From Aliiglaciecola lipolytica (GTDB taxonomy: Bacteria > Pseudomonadota > Gammaproteobacteria > Enterobacterales > Alteromonadaceae): a stretch of DNA of 56,053 nucleotides. Below, piece after piece: positions 1-11,970 of this stretch. The notes beneath the pieces were generated by a model. It did no database searches, was not told the origin of the DNA, and worked only from the letters and a program-made list of their open reading frames with translations. A program made the position numbers and the translations under genes. The DNA is taken from positions 1 through 56,053 of the forward strand of contig NZ_JAHKPT010000005.1 of NCBI RefSeq assembly GCF_018860635.1. Direction: 5' to 3'. The number at the start of each line of letters is the position of its first letter. Position 1 is the first letter of the stretch.

Positions 1-9
1 GTTGCAAAT

Positions 10-53
10 TGTTAAAGAACGTTCAGTGTCTTTACCCGAAGGTTTTTAACACT
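10..53 (-). promoter_or_regulatory. rRNA operon leader: boxA and boxB-like anti-termination signals
   Basis: On the minus strand positions 21-10 read CGTTCTTTAACA, close to the rRNA boxA sequence (GCTCTTTAACA). Just upstream, 53-25 forms a short stem-loop (AGTGT pairing with ACACT) in the usual boxB position. In gammaproteobacteria these lie between the rrn P2 promoter and the 16S gene and recruit Nus factors. The 16S rRNA gene itself would begin beyond the left edge of the window, so the operon runs leftward. No rRNA sequence is inside the window. Confidence 0.75.
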
Positions 54-131
54 AGGTCACTGCCTCTTGGCGTTACCCTTAAAATCTTTCTGCTTAGTGA
101 GTCCGTTAGGTCTCTCTCAAGCGGGAGGCGT

Positions 132-159
132 ATTCTACACTTCCGGTATTTGATGTCAA
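132..159 (-). promoter_or_regulatory. rrn promoter, proximal (P2-like)
   Basis: Minus-strand sigma-70 promoter: a perfect -35 TTGACA (159-154), a 16-bp spacer and a -10 TAGAAT (137-132). It is followed by a GC-rich discriminator (ACGCCTCCCGC), typical of stringently controlled rRNA promoters. It lies about 110 bp upstream of the boxA signal. Confidence 0.8.
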
Positions 160-307
160 CGTTTTTATTTAGTTTTTTTGAATTTATTTCAAATCGCTAA
201 ATCGTCTCCATCCCGCTCCACACTTGCCTTGCGGCTTGCTCTTAATATTCATATAAAGGCTATTAAGAAGAGACATTCTTTAAAGTTTGTCCCGAAGCGA
301 GGCGCGC

Positions 308-335
308 ATTCTACAGACCATAATCCGAAGATCAA
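308..335 (-). promoter_or_regulatory. rrn promoter, distal (P1-like) with AT-rich upstream element
   Basis: Minus-strand -35 TTGATC (335-330), 16-bp spacer and -10 TAGAAT (313-308), followed by the GCGCGCCTCG discriminator characteristic of growth-rate-regulated rRNA promoters. Positions 341-400, upstream of the -35, are very A/T-rich (ATTTTAAAATAAATTG) and would suit an UP element. Together with the 132-159 site this gives tandem P1/P2 promoters. The rest of the interval to 787 is AT-rich with no gene I can support. Confidence 0.75.
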
Positions 336-787
336 GGGCTATTTTAAAATAAATTGAAAAATCCGTTTGTTTGCTTATTTTTGCGTCAATTATTGCTTAT
401 TTGCTGATTATTTGAGCTGACTTTTGTAGTGTTTCGCTTAGCGGTTAGAGAAGCTTTTTAAAACTAATGCTTGGTTATTCGTATCTTTAGGCTTTTTAGA
501 CGATGCGTTTCTAGTTATTGAAGCGTAAACAGAGAACAGTGGTACAGAGTTGAATAAGCTTCCTATTACTTAGTTTTACAAAGCTTCTAAAATCTTTATA
601 AAGCACAACTCCAAATAATACTGGCTCAAAACAGCTACATCATTGCTAAATAAATAAGTTTAGTTCTATAACACTTATATAAGAAGACTTTAATACTGCC
701 TACTATTAACCGGTAAAGGACGATTTTTAAAAACAATGTTAGTATTGTCCTAATAAACAAAGGTCGCTTCATATAGGTAACAACGAC

Positions 788-1327
788 ATGCAAAAACCAA
801 TTTCATCGTTTAAAGGAATGACTCCAGTGTTTGGAGCTAAGTGTTATATTGATAATTCCAGTGTCATAGTTGGCGATGTAGTTTGTGGGGACGAAGTGAG
901 TATCTGGCCATTAGTCGCCGCCAGAGGTGATGTGAATAGTATACGAATTGGTCATAGAACTAACATTCAGGATGGTACAGTGCTACACGTTACCCGCTCC
1001 AGCGTTAATAACCCAGACGGATATCCATTAATTGTTGGTGACGACGTAACCATAGGCCACAAATGTATGCTGCATGGTTGTACATTGGGAAATCGTATAT
1101 TGGTCGGTATGGGTGCAATTATAATGGACGGCGCGATAGTCGAAGATGATGTGTTTGTTGGTGCAGGTTGTTTAGTGCCACCAAATAAAACTTTAAAAAG
1201 TGGTTTCTTATATGTTGGCAGCCCGGCGAAACAAGCTCGAAAACTATCTGAAGCTGAAATAGCATTCTTAAAAGTTTCCGCAGACAATTACTTAGTGACT
1301 AAAGATGAATATTTAGCTGAAGTTTAA
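788..1327 (+). CDS. yrdA: Gamma-carbonic anhydrase family protein YrdA
   Basis: A 179-residue left-handed beta-helix protein of hexapeptide repeats, same length and layout as E. coli YrdA. The three metal-ligand histidines of the gamma-carbonic anhydrase family are present at about H67 (VLHVT), H91 (IGH) and H96 (LHG), and the R46-G47-D48 turn and Q61 are conserved. The fold is trimeric and zinc-binding; carbonic anhydrase activity of YrdA proteins is not firmly established. The ATG at 788 fits the family N-terminus (KPISSFKGMTP). It converges on yrdB with only 32 bp between them. Confidence 0.9.
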   Translation: MQKPISSFKGMTPVFGAKCYIDNSSVIVGDVVCGDEVSIWPLVAARGDVNSIRIGHRTNIQDGTVLHVTRSSVNNPDGYPLIVGDDVTIGHKCMLHGCTLGNRILVGMGAIIMDGAIVEDDVFVGAGCLVPPNKTLKSGFLYVGSPAKQARKLSEAEIAFLKVSADNYLVTKDEYLAEV

Positions 1328-1341
1328 GCGCGACTTTAGAA

Positions 1342-1367
1342 TTAACTAAGAACTGATACTTAGTTAA
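1342..1367. terminator. Hairpin between convergent yrdA and yrdB
   Basis: A perfect 9-bp inverted repeat, TTAACTAAG (1342-1350) and CTTAGTTAA (1359-1367), lies in the gap between the two convergent genes and overlaps the yrdB stop codon. It is symmetrical, so it could act on either strand, but no strong T-run follows, so its role as a terminator is inferred. Confidence 0.4.
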
Positions 1368-1611
1368 GTGGCAGTTCAGATTTAGAAAACGATATATCAC
1401 CGTTTTGATTAAACTCTTCTTGTTCAATTAGCAAACTTATATGCTCTTCGAAATCAAATTGATGAAGAGCATAAAATGCTTCCGCTTCTTGTTGTGTCAC
1501 TTCGGTAATATAACAGTTTACTAATGCACCGTTATTTATAGCGATAATTTTGAGTCCTTTATATCGCTCATCATATTCAAAGCCATCCACTATTTGAATA
1601 GCCTGATTCAT
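1360..1611 (-). CDS. yrdB: DUF1488 family protein (YrdB-like)
   Basis: An 83-residue small soluble protein of the DUF1488 family, found next to aroE in E. coli (yrdB) and many relatives. Molecular function unknown. The sequence is acidic, with no signal peptide or transmembrane segment. Its ATG overlaps the aroE stop (ATGA, 1608-1611), so translation is probably coupled and it is the last gene of the leftward chain. Confidence 0.85.
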   Translation of the reverse strand: MNQAIQIVDGFEYDERYKGLKIIAINNGALVNCYITEVTQQEAEAFYALHQFDFEEHISLLIEQEEFNQNGDISFSKSELPLN

Positions 1612-2438
1612 AACATACGTCTTATCTGTTGCATTACCGGTTCAATGTCTGGCATGTAACCGCGCCACAATTTAAAACTATGGGCGGCCTGTCCGACCAA
1701 CATACCTAAGCCATCACTCGTATGGGTAACTCCTAGTGTTTTGGCTCGTTCTACAAAAACAGTTGGAGTTGAAAGGTAAACCATGTCGTAAACCATAGTT
1801 GCTTGCGACAGCACATTGTCAGATAGATCAGGCAATTGACCACTTAAGCTCGCAGAAGTGCAGTTCACTATTAAATCAAAAGATTGTGATAATTTAGTAT
1901 TTAGTTCAGAAAAATCTGCAGCACAAACCTGTTCATTAGCAAACCAGTTAGCAAGTTCTGCGGCTTTTTCTTTTGTACGATTCACAATCGTAATATTTTT
2001 AACGCCTTGCTCTAAGATAGGAAGAATCACTCCCCTCGCCGCGCCACCAGCACCAATTAATAAAATCCGCGTGTCAGTAAAGTCAAAGTGCTGATGTTTC
2101 AAGTCCAAGACTAAGCCAGGGCCATCAGTGGTTTCACCTCTGAAACGATTTTCATCTAAGCGAATAATCGTATTGATTGCGCCAGCTTTTACCGCTGCAG
2201 GAGAAAGCTCTGTAACCCATTCCACTGCGTCTTGCTTAAAAGGACTGGTTATGTTGCAACCTTTAGCATTAGGATCGGCGAAAAATTCATCTAAATTGGC
2301 TGAGAAATTTCCCTTTTGACCTAAAATCTTTTGATAATCAATAATTTCATTGCGTTGCTTAGCAAACGTTTGGTGAATAAGTGGCGAACGACTTTGTGCT
2401 ATTGGATTACCAAACACAGCATATTTGTCTATTTCCAA
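1608..2438 (-). CDS. aroE: Shikimate dehydrogenase (NADP+)
   Basis: AroE reduces 3-dehydroshikimate to shikimate with NADPH in aromatic amino acid biosynthesis. The 276-residue protein has the shikimate-binding SRSP motif (residues 16-19), the catalytic pair K68 (ITSPFK) and D105 (TTDGPG), the nucleotide-binding loop GAGGAA (129-134) and the NADP-selective NRT at 153-155. The start is TTG at 2438: MEIDKYAVFGNP matches the family N-terminus, and AGGGAAG, overlapping the hemF stop codon, is a well-spaced ribosome site. Six bases separate it from hemF. Confidence 0.95.
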   Translation of the reverse strand: MEIDKYAVFGNPIAQSRSPLIHQTFAKQRNEIIDYQKILGQKGNFSANLDEFFADPNAKGCNITSPFKQDAVEWVTELSPAAVKAGAINTIIRLDENRFRGETTDGPGLVLDLKHQHFDFTDTRILLIGAGGAARGVILPILEQGVKNITIVNRTKEKAAELANWFANEQVCAADFSELNTKLSQSFDLIVNCTSASLSGQLPDLSDNVLSQATMVYDMVYLSTPTVFVERAKTLGVTHTSDGLGMLVGQAAHSFKLWRGYMPDIEPVMQQIRRML

Positions 2439-2444
2439 AATCTA

Positions 2445-3949
<1,505 letters not shown>

Positions 3950-4029
3950 TTGACTAGGGATACTTAAAAATCAGACGTGGAGTGTAATGCAAATGAGATA
4001 ATGTGGAAAGACGTCAGAACGAAATGAGC

Positions 4030-4599
4030 TTATTTGCTATCAATAGGAACCTTGATACCGCAATCTTTTTGTGGACACTGATAATAAACCTGACCGTCCG
4101 CTTTCTTCTCTATTAAAACTGACCAATGACATTTAGGACAGGCTTTGTCTACCGGCTGCGAATTTAAAACATATTTACACTTTGGGTAGCCATCACAGGC
4201 GTAAAAACTTTTACCGAATTTATTTGTGCGTTTAATTAGTTTGCCTGTTTTACATGACGGACAGGCAATGTGGATGTCCTTTTGTTGCTTAACAGCTTCG
4301 ATATGGTGGCAATCTGGATAACCAGTACAACCAATAAATAAACCAAATCGTCCTTTCTTAATCGCTAAGGTCATACCGCAGTCAGGACATTTAGAGCCGT
4401 CAATTTGTTTTAGCTCTACAGTTGCGTTGTCATGCAAGGGCTTAGCAAAATCACATGTTGGATATTGGCTGCAGCCTAGGAAAGCACCATTTTTGCCACG
4501 TTTAATTTGGAGTTTTGCGCCGCAGTCAGGACACACACCAAAATCTCCATCGAGTGCGTGTTCATGAGCGGCAAAAAGAGTGTGATCGATCTTAGACAT
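4030..4599 (-). CDS. yrdD: Topoisomerase-type zinc-finger protein (YrdD-like)
   Basis: A 189-residue protein made almost entirely of four zinc-ribbon repeats like those at the C-terminus of DNA topoisomerase I. Each has paired cysteines: CPDCG...C (about 23-49), CPDCG...C (71-97), CPSC...C (113-133) and CPKC...C (153-174). It has no topoisomerase catalytic domain, so it is a stand-alone nucleic-acid-binding protein of unknown role. The location between smg and tsaC is conserved. Confidence 0.85.
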   Translation of the reverse strand: MSKIDHTLFAAHEHALDGDFGVCPDCGAKLQIKRGKNGAFLGCSQYPTCDFAKPLHDNATVELKQIDGSKCPDCGMTLAIKKGRFGLFIGCTGYPDCHHIEAVKQQKDIHIACPSCKTGKLIKRTNKFGKSFYACDGYPKCKYVLNSQPVDKACPKCHWSVLIEKKADGQVYYQCPQKDCGIKVPIDSK

Positions 4600-4663
4600 A
4601 ATCGATCATGCCATTTGCTTCAATTTGCAGTGGCTTATTGCCACAGATTTTACTACCTGAGAT

Positions 4664-5140
4664 TTAATGCAAGGGGCCTTCTGGCTCTTCAAATAAAAGA
4701 TCTTCCATTTGAGCATAGGCGTTTTCTTTACCAGGAACGTTAAAGAGTACCATCAGCACAACCCACTTTAAGTCTTCGAGACAGAATTCTTTAGAGTCTA
4801 TCTCCATTACTCTATCAACCACCATTTCTCTTGTTGCTGAGTCTAAAACATTAATCTGCTCTAAAAACATCAAGAAACCACGGCATTGCACATCCAATCG
4901 CATTTCTTCTTCTTGGGTATAAATACGATTGACTAAAGCACCACCGGATTTAACAAAATACGGGTTGATATCCGTTTCTTGTAAAGCGGCTAACTTTTCT
5001 AACCACGATAACGCTTTGTAGATTTCATCATGATGGAATCCAGCGCGCACGAGTTCGTCGGTCAATTCATCTTGATCAACACGAATTTCAGTTTCACTGT
5101 GAATGAAATTTTCAAACAGATACATGAGGATATCGAACAT
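4664..5140 (-). CDS. smg: Smg family protein (DUF494)
   Basis: A 158-residue acidic helical protein of the DUF494/Smg family, found directly downstream of dprA (smf) in most gammaproteobacteria. Start [12 protein letters not shown] is typical. Function is not known. One base separates it from the dprA stop, so the two are co-transcribed and probably translationally coupled. Confidence 0.9.
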   Translation of the reverse strand: MFDILMYLFENFIHSETEIRVDQDELTDELVRAGFHHDEIYKALSWLEKLAALQETDINPYFVKSGGALVNRIYTQEEEMRLDVQCRGFLMFLEQINVLDSATREMVVDRVMEIDSKEFCLEDLKWVVLMVLFNVPGKENAYAQMEDLLFEEPEGPLH

Positions 5141-5141
5141 A

Positions 5142-6311
5142 TTATTTACCCCTCAATTTGATGTAGCCTCCAGATACTGAGGCTACTAAACCACGCAACT
5201 CATATTCTAATAATTGCGCCAATACGACTTTAATCGGCATCTCGCTACGTTGTATAACGACGTCTAACGCAGTAACGTCATGATCTACACTATCTAACAA
5301 TTTGTCGGTTGCCAAGCTTTCAATCGGACTTTTTTCACTGTTTTTAGAATATTCCGTTAGAACACAAGAATTAACGTTCTGAAATTCTTCAATTATGTCC
5401 TGCAGACTTGATACGAGTTTGGCGCCTTGTTTGATCAATAAATGCGCACCTTCACTAAGTGGGTTATTTATATTACCCGGAATAGCAAATACTTCGCGAT
5501 TTTGCTCTATCGCATATTTTGCAGTGATCAATGAGCCACTTTTAATCGCGGCCTCTATCACCAATACACCAAGGGATAATCCGCTAACAATTCTATTTCT
5601 GCGAGGAAAGTTGTGAGGTGTGGGTTTAGTACTCGCCCTAAATTCAGACAAAATCACCCCCTCATTCTGAATAATGTCATGGGCTAGCTTAACGTTTCTT
5701 TTAGGGTAAAGATTATCTAATCCGCTACCTAATACAGCCAAAGTGTTTCCACCAGCGCTCAAGGCTCCTTGGTGGGCGCAAGCATCAATTCCCATTGCTA
5801 AACCACTGGTTATAGTAATTCCATGCGAAGCAAGCCCAGAAGCAATGTCAAATCCGCAGTTTCTACCGTAATGACTTGGATTACGGCTACCAACCATGGC
5901 AATTTGATTGGAGGCAAGTAAATTTTTATTGCCCCATCCGAAGAGAATCAGTGGTGGTCTAGCGATTTCAGATAATAAAAAGGGAAAGTCAGGGTGTTCA
6001 GGGTAAACAGCAAATCGCGAGCGCTCTGCAGCTAACCAATTAAGCTCCTTATCAACTAATCGTAAGTCAGGGGCAGTTATAGCCTGCACTTGAGCAGAAT
6101 CAAAGCCCAAATCAGCCAACTGTGACTTCGAATAAGTTAATAGAGAATCAGCAGATAGGTTATAAACATGCTGAAATTTTTTGAGTTTGCCCATACCGAA
6201 GTTAGGAATTTGGTCAAGAATCAACCAACTCCGCAATGCTTCCTCGGTATCCTTAGGGCGCTTTATATCAGCCTGTAGGTTTTGTTCACAGTGACGCACT
6301 TCCTGTGCCAT
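5142..6311 (-). CDS. dprA: DNA-processing protein DprA (Smf)
   Basis: DprA protects incoming single-stranded DNA and loads RecA during natural transformation. The 389-residue protein has an N-terminal helical region (about 25-85), a Rossmann-like domain with [24 protein letters not shown] and the nucleotide-binding GSGLDNLYP, a [11 protein letters not shown] block, and a C-terminal winged-helix region (about 330-389, ending GGYIKLRGK). All expected blocks are intact. The conserved lysM-dprA-smg order, divergent from def, is retained. Confidence 0.95.
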   Translation of the reverse strand: MAQEVRHCEQNLQADIKRPKDTEEALRSWLILDQIPNFGMGKLKKFQHVYNLSADSLLTYSKSQLADLGFDSAQVQAITAPDLRLVDKELNWLAAERSRFAVYPEHPDFPFLLSEIARPPLILFGWGNKNLLASNQIAMVGSRNPSHYGRNCGFDIASGLASHGITITSGLAMGIDACAHQGALSAGGNTLAVLGSGLDNLYPKRNVKLAHDIIQNEGVILSEFRASTKPTPHNFPRRNRIVSGLSLGVLVIEAAIKSGSLITAKYAIEQNREVFAIPGNINNPLSEGAHLLIKQGAKLVSSLQDIIEEFQNVNSCVLTEYSKNSEKSPIESLATDKLLDSVDHDVTALDVVIQRSEMPIKVVLAQLLEYELRGLVASVSGGYIKLRGK

Positions 6312-6341
6312 GATCTGTCCTTAAATTTATTGCATTATATT

Positions 6342-7415
6342 TTACGGTTTAGCGACTATAGCTCCTTCGCGGATAGTTTTTGTCGAACGGGTAATCAATC
6401 CGTAACTGGCTTTTTTAAACACTTTGAACACTACAACCTCGCCAACTTTAATCGCAGGTTGTTGCAATTCATCACTGCCGACAAAAAGATTATCAATAAA
6501 GCTATTTTCACCATCGTACTTTGGATCGTTACTAACTTGGATATTCGGGCCTTGTACGTAAATACCTAAAACAGTACCTGGCTTCACTTTCCGGCTGCCT
6601 AAATCAAGTATTACAACATCATACTTACCAAGAAGTTGATGCTGTTCTAAGCTACTAATAATTTTGCCTTTTTGACGGGTTGCAGCTTTTAATCGCATAC
6701 TCCCCATTTGCATAGCTTCACTTGGAAGCAGTTTGTCGCCTCGCCTTGCTTCAAAATTGGCATCTTCCACTTTTACTAGATGTTGACCTTCGACATCACT
6801 TTCCAATGGCGTCGCATCAGCGACATGACGAATTTGAAAACCAAGCAGGTTGTCATATTGGTCACGAAGCTCATTTTGTTTTCTGACCACGTTATATTGC
6901 TCAGGCGTATCCGAATCAGCTTTCGTTAAGACTAAGTCACCTGAAGCAAATGCTGTATTTCCATCTTGATTTCCCAATAAGTAGGGAAGCTGCTCGTACT
7001 CCTCTTCATCCATAATGGTACTACTTTCAATGTATGGTCGGATAATACTCCAGGGCAACGTATTAATCGGTTGCACTGTTTTCAACTCTTTACGCCCTTC
7101 TGGAGAAAGTTTGATTTGCGGCTTAGGGTCATCACGGACAATATCGAGAATAGGTTCGCCTTGTTCGTTATACCTTAAACGTAATTCGTCACCAGGATAA
7201 ATTAAATGGGGATTGTTGATGTGTACGTTATTGCGCCATAACTCAGGCCATAACCAGGGCTTGCTTAGATACATATTCGATATATCCCACAACGTATCGC
7301 CCTTTTTCACCACATAAACTTGCGGTGCAGTCTGCTTAATATTAATTACGTCTGCAATTGTTGCCAATGGTAAAAACAATAGCATTACCAGAAGTTTACT
7401 CAATCTTTTGCCCAT
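6342..7415 (-). CDS. Secreted LysM peptidoglycan-binding protein
   Basis: A 357-residue exported protein. Residues 1-21 form a signal peptide (basic MGKRLSK, hydrophobic core, cleavage near TIA-DV). A single LysM domain follows at about 33-85 (VYVVKKGDTLWDISNMYL), expected to bind peptidoglycan glycan strands. The remaining ~270 residues are a conserved uncharacterised domain without catalytic motifs I recognise. It is the first gene of the leftward run and diverges from def across 215 bp, as in Shewanella and Vibrio, where a LysM gene sits at the same place. Confidence 0.85.
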   Translation of the reverse strand: MGKRLSKLLVMLLFLPLATIADVINIKQTAPQVYVVKKGDTLWDISNMYLSKPWLWPELWRNNVHINNPHLIYPGDELRLRYNEQGEPILDIVRDDPKPQIKLSPEGRKELKTVQPINTLPWSIIRPYIESSTIMDEEEYEQLPYLLGNQDGNTAFASGDLVLTKADSDTPEQYNVVRKQNELRDQYDNLLGFQIRHVADATPLESDVEGQHLVKVEDANFEARRGDKLLPSEAMQMGSMRLKAATRQKGKIISSLEQHQLLGKYDVVILDLGSRKVKPGTVLGIYVQGPNIQVSNDPKYDGENSFIDNLFVGSDELQQPAIKVGEVVVFKVFKKASYGLITRSTKTIREGAIVAKP

Positions 7416-7630
7416 ACCAACCTCATCATGCAGCGAACCTTGTTGTTAAGTATCGACCTAAACACTGATTTGCTTGATCGAACTTTAATTCTATTTAGGC
7501 TAGAATAGCGCCTTAAATGATTCAATAGCGTATTTTATTGAACCGTATAGTAATTAATACTGACCCTAGGTACAGTTTTTCTAAAAATGTACCTTATATT
7601 CACCAAAGTATAGTGTAGCTGAAGATCAAG

Positions 7631-8143
7631 ATGGCCATTTTAAACGTATTAAAATTTCCCGACGAACGACTTCGAACAGTCGCTAAGCCTGTAGATAAAG
7701 TCGACGGAGAAATAACCAAGTTAATTGAAGACATGTTCGAAACCATGCGAGAAGAAAACGGTATCGGACTTGCCGCCACGCAAGTAGACGTGCATAAACG
7801 TGTAGTTGTTATGGATATTTCTGAAGACCAAAATACTCCGCGAGTATTTATTAATCCTGAAATCATTGAAATGGATGGAGAAGCCATCAGTGAAGAAGGT
7901 TGTCTATCAGTACCTAATAATTATGCAAAAGTAGAACGTGCAGAACACGTAATCGTAAAAGCGTTAGATGCAGAAGGTAAAGAATTCACCTTGGAGGCGG
8001 ATGGCTTGTTAGCAATATGCATTCAACATGAACTTGATCACCTCAAGGGTAAGTTATTTGTAGATTACCTGTCGCCATTAAAACGCAAGCGTATCCGCAG
8101 TAAGTTAGAAAAAGAAGCGCGTCTTGCCGCTCGCGCATCTTGA
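7631..8143 (+). CDS. def: Peptide deformylase
   Basis: Def removes the N-formyl group from nascent proteins using a metal ion. The 170-residue protein contains all three signature motifs: GIGLAATQV (about 46-54), EEGCLSVP (about 89-96) with the metal-ligand cysteine, and QHELDHL (about 132-138) with both ligand histidines and the catalytic glutamate. It begins the def-fmt-rsmB-trkA run, divergent from lysM-dprA. Confidence 0.98.
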   Translation: MAILNVLKFPDERLRTVAKPVDKVDGEITKLIEDMFETMREENGIGLAATQVDVHKRVVVMDISEDQNTPRVFINPEIIEMDGEAISEEGCLSVPNNYAKVERAEHVIVKALDAEGKEFTLEADGLLAICIQHELDHLKGKLFVDYLSPLKRKRIRSKLEKEARLAARAS

Positions 8144-8159
8144 TGTTTGGAGTGCTACA

Positions 8160-9125
8160 TTGAGCAAAAAATTGAACATAGTGTTTGCCGGTACTCCGGA
8201 CTTTGCAGCACAACATTTACAAGCATTAATTGATTCAGAACATAATATTCTAGCCGTATACAGTCAACCTGATCGTCCGGCGGGGAGAGGTAAAAAACTG
8301 CAAACAAGTGCGGTTAAACAATTGGCTCTAGAACACAACATTAATGTTCAACAACCATTGTCTTTAAAAGCGCCCGAAGCGCAAAAAATATTAGCTGAAT
8401 TAAAACCAGATATTATGATTGTTGTGGCGTACGGATTGATTTTGCCGCAAATCGTTTTAGATACGCCTAGATTAGGCTGCTTAAATGTACACGGTTCTTT
8501 ATTACCTCGCTGGCGCGGCGCTGCACCTATTCAACGCTCGATTTGGGCGGGTGACGAGCAAACGGGTGTGACTATTATGCAAATGGATAAGGGCTTAGAT
8601 ACCGGTGCGATGTTGCTTAAAAAAGCAATACCAATAGCCCCTTCGGATACCAGCGCTAGCTTATACGATAAATTGGCAAAAATTGGCCCAGATGCATTGC
8701 TAGAATGTTTAACTAAAATTGAAAACATTGAGCCAGAAATACAAGATAATGCACTTGCCAATTACGCTGAAAAACTCAGCAAACAAGAAGCATTAATTGA
8801 TTGGCAAATGACGGCAGAGCAAATAGAACGCAATGTCCGAGCATTTAATCCTTGGCCCGTGGCCTACTTCGAACTAACCCCTGAGGAAAGTGAACAGCCA
8901 ATTGCCATCAAACTTTGGGAAGCAAGCTTAGTCAATACAGGTAATGTGAATAGTGAACAACCAGGGAAAATTGTTTCGGTCACCAAAAAAGGTATTGAAA
9001 TAACCACAGGTGAAAACAATTTATTACTAGCTAAATTGCAAATCCCCGGAAAAAAACCGATGACAGTAGCAGACATAATAAATGCTAGGAAAAATTGGTT
9101 TGTAACAGGCCAATCCCTCTCGTGA
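8160..9125 (+). CDS. fmt: Methionyl-tRNA formyltransferase
   Basis: Fmt formylates initiator Met-tRNA with 10-formyl-tetrahydrofolate. The catalytic domain shows FAGTPDFAA near the start, the [18 protein letters not shown] block with catalytic Asn and His, and the MDKGLDTG loop; a C-terminal OB-like domain begins around residue 205. I place the start at TTG 8160 because TTGGAG lies 7 bp upstream and [12 protein letters not shown] fits the family. An in-frame TTG at 8124 inside def would add 12 residues. It follows def after 16 bp and its stop overlaps the rsmB start. Confidence 0.95.
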   Translation: MSKKLNIVFAGTPDFAAQHLQALIDSEHNILAVYSQPDRPAGRGKKLQTSAVKQLALEHNINVQQPLSLKAPEAQKILAELKPDIMIVVAYGLILPQIVLDTPRLGCLNVHGSLLPRWRGAAPIQRSIWAGDEQTGVTIMQMDKGLDTGAMLLKKAIPIAPSDTSASLYDKLAKIGPDALLECLTKIENIEPEIQDNALANYAEKLSKQEALIDWQMTAEQIERNVRAFNPWPVAYFELTPEESEQPIAIKLWEASLVNTGNVNSEQPGKIVSVTKKGIEITTGENNLLLAKLQIPGKKPMTVADIINARKNWFVTGQSLS

Positions 9126-10462
9126 GTACCCCATCCAATGAGAAAAGAGTGACCAAGACAAATAAAACATTGCGAGCTGATGCGGCAAAAGTACTTTATC
9201 AAATTTTAGAAAATGGTCAGTCTTCTCGGGAATCCCTGCCCAAAGTCCAAGAGTTATATTCAGATAAAGACAAAGCCTGGTTGCAAGAGATGGTATACGG
9301 CGTACTGCGCCAACTACCGGTATTGCAAAGCTGGTTAAGGCTGTTATTAGATAAACCGTTAAAAAATAAATACAAAGTTGCTGAGCATTTGATCATGCTG
9401 GGGTTTTATCAACTAGCATTTACCCGAGTATCCACCCATGCTGCGGTTTCTGAAACGGTAGCGGCAGCAAGACAACTAAAAGTTGAACCGCTAAAAGGTT
9501 TAGTAAACGCATTGTTGCGAAACTTTATTCGACAGGAGTTAGCGCAGCAAGTTATCCAAGATCCGCAGATACGCTCTGGCCTGCCTAAGTGGTTATTCAA
9601 GCGGCTACAAGTAGCTTACCCCGAACAATTGGAAGAGCTTTGCAGTGCAATGCAGCAAAGACCGCCAATCTGGTTACGAGTCAATAACCGTCAAACCGAT
9701 ATCAACACATTCAAGGGTCTATTAGAAGAACAAGAAGTTGGTTACGAGCTAAGTGAAGAGCATACCGATGGATTGATACTTTCAAAGAGCCAAGACATCA
9801 CTCAATTACCTGGTTATCAACAAGGTCTATTTGCAGTGCAAGATGGTGCAGCTCAATTAGCAGCGAGTTACTTAGATGCTCAAGAAGGCGACCTAGTATT
9901 AGATTGCTGTGCAGCCCCAGGAGGGAAAACCTGCCATATATTGGAACGCCAAGCAAACTTGCAGAAATGTGTAGCCTTAGATATTGATGACTCGCGCTTA
10001 GATAGAGTACGAGAAAATTTAACACGCCTAAAATTAGATGCAGAATTAGTCGCTGCCGATGCGCTTGATACCAGTAGTTGGTGGGATGGCCAGTTATTTG
10101 ACCGAATTCTACTCGATGCCCCTTGCTCAGCAACAGGTGTTATAAGACGTCATCCAGATATTAAGTGGCTGCGTAAAAATGCGGATATTGAAGCATTGGT
10201 TGGTTTACAACAGCAGATACTCACAGCCATGTGGCAAATATTAAAGCCAGGCGGTACGTTATTGTACGCAACTTGTTCTATTTTACCTGAAGAGAATCAC
10301 CTACAAATCAGTGAATTCTTAGAAAACAATGCAGATGCTACACTCAGTGAATTGAGCAATCCGTCTAAAACACCTTTCCCAGGAAGACAAATTCTACCCG
10401 GAGAAAAACAAATGGATGGTTTCTATTATGCGAGACTGCTAAAGTCTTCTAATGCAAAGTAA
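9122..10462 (+). CDS. rsmB: 16S rRNA (cytosine(967)-C(5))-methyltransferase RsmB
   Basis: RsmB (Sun/Fmu) makes m5C967 in 16S rRNA. An N-terminal NusB-like RNA-binding domain is followed by a Rossmann methyltransferase domain. The SAM loop [11 protein letters not shown], the motif [18 protein letters not shown] and the [11 protein letters not shown] motif with the nucleophilic cysteine are all present. The GTG at 9122 overlaps the fmt stop (GTGA) and is the likely start; GTG 9149 is an alternative, and an upstream TTG at 9095 lies inside fmt. Confidence 0.95.
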   Translation: MSTPSNEKRVTKTNKTLRADAAKVLYQILENGQSSRESLPKVQELYSDKDKAWLQEMVYGVLRQLPVLQSWLRLLLDKPLKNKYKVAEHLIMLGFYQLAFTRVSTHAAVSETVAAARQLKVEPLKGLVNALLRNFIRQELAQQVIQDPQIRSGLPKWLFKRLQVAYPEQLEELCSAMQQRPPIWLRVNNRQTDINTFKGLLEEQEVGYELSEEHTDGLILSKSQDITQLPGYQQGLFAVQDGAAQLAASYLDAQEGDLVLDCCAAPGGKTCHILERQANLQKCVALDIDDSRLDRVRENLTRLKLDAELVAADALDTSSWWDGQLFDRILLDAPCSATGVIRRHPDIKWLRKNADIEALVGLQQQILTAMWQILKPGGTLLYATCSILPEENHLQISEFLENNADATLSELSNPSKTPFPGRQILPGEKQMDGFYYARLLKSSNAK

Positions 10463-10484
10463 ATTGTTTCGAAATTAACACATC

Positions 10485-11864
10485 ATGAAAATTATAATTC
10501 TAGGTGCTGGTCAAGTAGGCGGTACATTAGCCGAAAACTTGGTAGGTGAAAAAAACGAAATTACCGTCATTGATTCAGATCTAGATACCTTGCGGTCGTT
10601 GCAAGACCGACTGGATTTGCGCGTAGTACACGGTGTTGGCTCTCACCCTGATATTTTAGCAAAAGCCGGTGCCGAAGATGCAGACATGTTGATCGCTGTT
10701 ACCAACAGTGATGAAAGTAACATGATGGCCTGTCAGGTTGCCCACTCTCTTTTCAATACACCCACAAAAATTGCTCGAGTTCGCTCCGAACAATATATTA
10801 TTCATCAAGACAAATTGTTTCACCATCAAGATATTCCTGTAGACCACCTAATCGCTCCAGAACAATTAGTCACCAAAGCGATTAAGCGCTTGATTGATTA
10901 TCCAGGTGCGTTACAAGTCGTGGAATTTGCCGATGGTAAAGCAAGCTTAGTCGCCGTTAAGGCGTATTACGGTGGCCTGTTAGTAGGTCACGCGTTATCT
11001 ACGCTGCGGGAACACATGCCCAATGTTGAAACTCGGGTGGCTGCCATTTATCGTCGTGGAAAACCAATAAGACCGTTGGCATCAACCGTCATTGAGGCCG
11101 ATGATGAAGTGTTTTTTATCGCTGCAACTAAACACATTAGAGCAGTGATGAGCGAACTGCAGAAATTAGAGTCAAGTTATAAACGAATTATGATAGCTGG
11201 CGGAGGTTTAATTGGCGCCGGACTGGCTAAACGATTAGAGCACAATCATAACGTCAAATTGATCGAATACTCCCAAGAGCGAGCCAAATACTTATCAGCA
11301 CATTTGGATAAAACCATCGTCTTTTGTGGGGATGCTTCCGACCATGAATTATTGACAGAAGAGAATGTGCAACAAGTTGACGCTTTTATAGCGGTAACGA
11401 ATGACGACGAAGCAAATATTATGTCGGCCATGTTAGCCAAGAGACTGGGTGCACAAAAAGCCATGGTATTGATCCAAAGAAGTGCTTATGTTGACTTGGT
11501 TCAAGGCGGCGAAATTGATATTGCATTTTCACCACAACAAGCGACGATATCTGCTCTGCTTACCCATATCCGACGTGGTGACATAGTCAATGTTTACTCA
11601 TTACGTAGAGGTGCAGCCGAAGCCATTGAAGCAATTGCCCATGGTGATGAAAACACCTCGAAAGTTATCGGCAAAAAAATAAGCGATATTAAGTTACCAC
11701 CAGGAACAACCATAGGCGCTATCGTTCGCCAAGATGAAGTTATTATCGCCCATAGCACCACATCAATTGAAGCGAACGACCACGTTATCTTGTTTTTAGT
11801 CGATAAAAAATTCATCTCAGATGTGGAAAAATTATTCCAGCCCAGCGCATTCTTTTTTGGTTAG
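10485..11864 (+). CDS. trkA: Trk potassium system peripheral subunit TrkA
   Basis: TrkA is the cytoplasmic NAD(H)-binding regulatory subunit that gates the TrkH potassium channel. The 459-residue protein has two tandem RCK modules, each with a Rossmann dinucleotide site ([13 protein letters not shown] near residue 7; [14 protein letters not shown] near 240) followed by a TrkA_C domain. Its partner trkH is encoded nearby on the opposite strand (14135-15589), with three accessory genes between. Confidence 0.97.
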   Translation: MKIIILGAGQVGGTLAENLVGEKNEITVIDSDLDTLRSLQDRLDLRVVHGVGSHPDILAKAGAEDADMLIAVTNSDESNMMACQVAHSLFNTPTKIARVRSEQYIIHQDKLFHHQDIPVDHLIAPEQLVTKAIKRLIDYPGALQVVEFADGKASLVAVKAYYGGLLVGHALSTLREHMPNVETRVAAIYRRGKPIRPLASTVIEADDEVFFIAATKHIRAVMSELQKLESSYKRIMIAGGGLIGAGLAKRLEHNHNVKLIEYSQERAKYLSAHLDKTIVFCGDASDHELLTEENVQQVDAFIAVTNDDEANIMSAMLAKRLGAQKAMVLIQRSAYVDLVQGGEIDIAFSPQQATISALLTHIRRGDIVNVYSLRRGAAEAIEAIAHGDENTSKVIGKKISDIKLPPGTTIGAIVRQDEVIIAHSTTSIEANDHVILFLVDKKFISDVEKLFQPSAFFFG

Positions 11865-11970
11865 TTAAACAATAGTTGTATATCCTTATTAATATAAGTT
11901 GTGCTACTTTGCACTATTATTGCAGTTAAACCTGTTGAGACACCCTCAACTTTTATACAGAGACAAAAAA

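Noticed and set aside
9-200. 63-codon plus-strand ORF at the window start
   Set aside because: It lies over the rRNA promoter and leader, on the opposite strand; not a gene.
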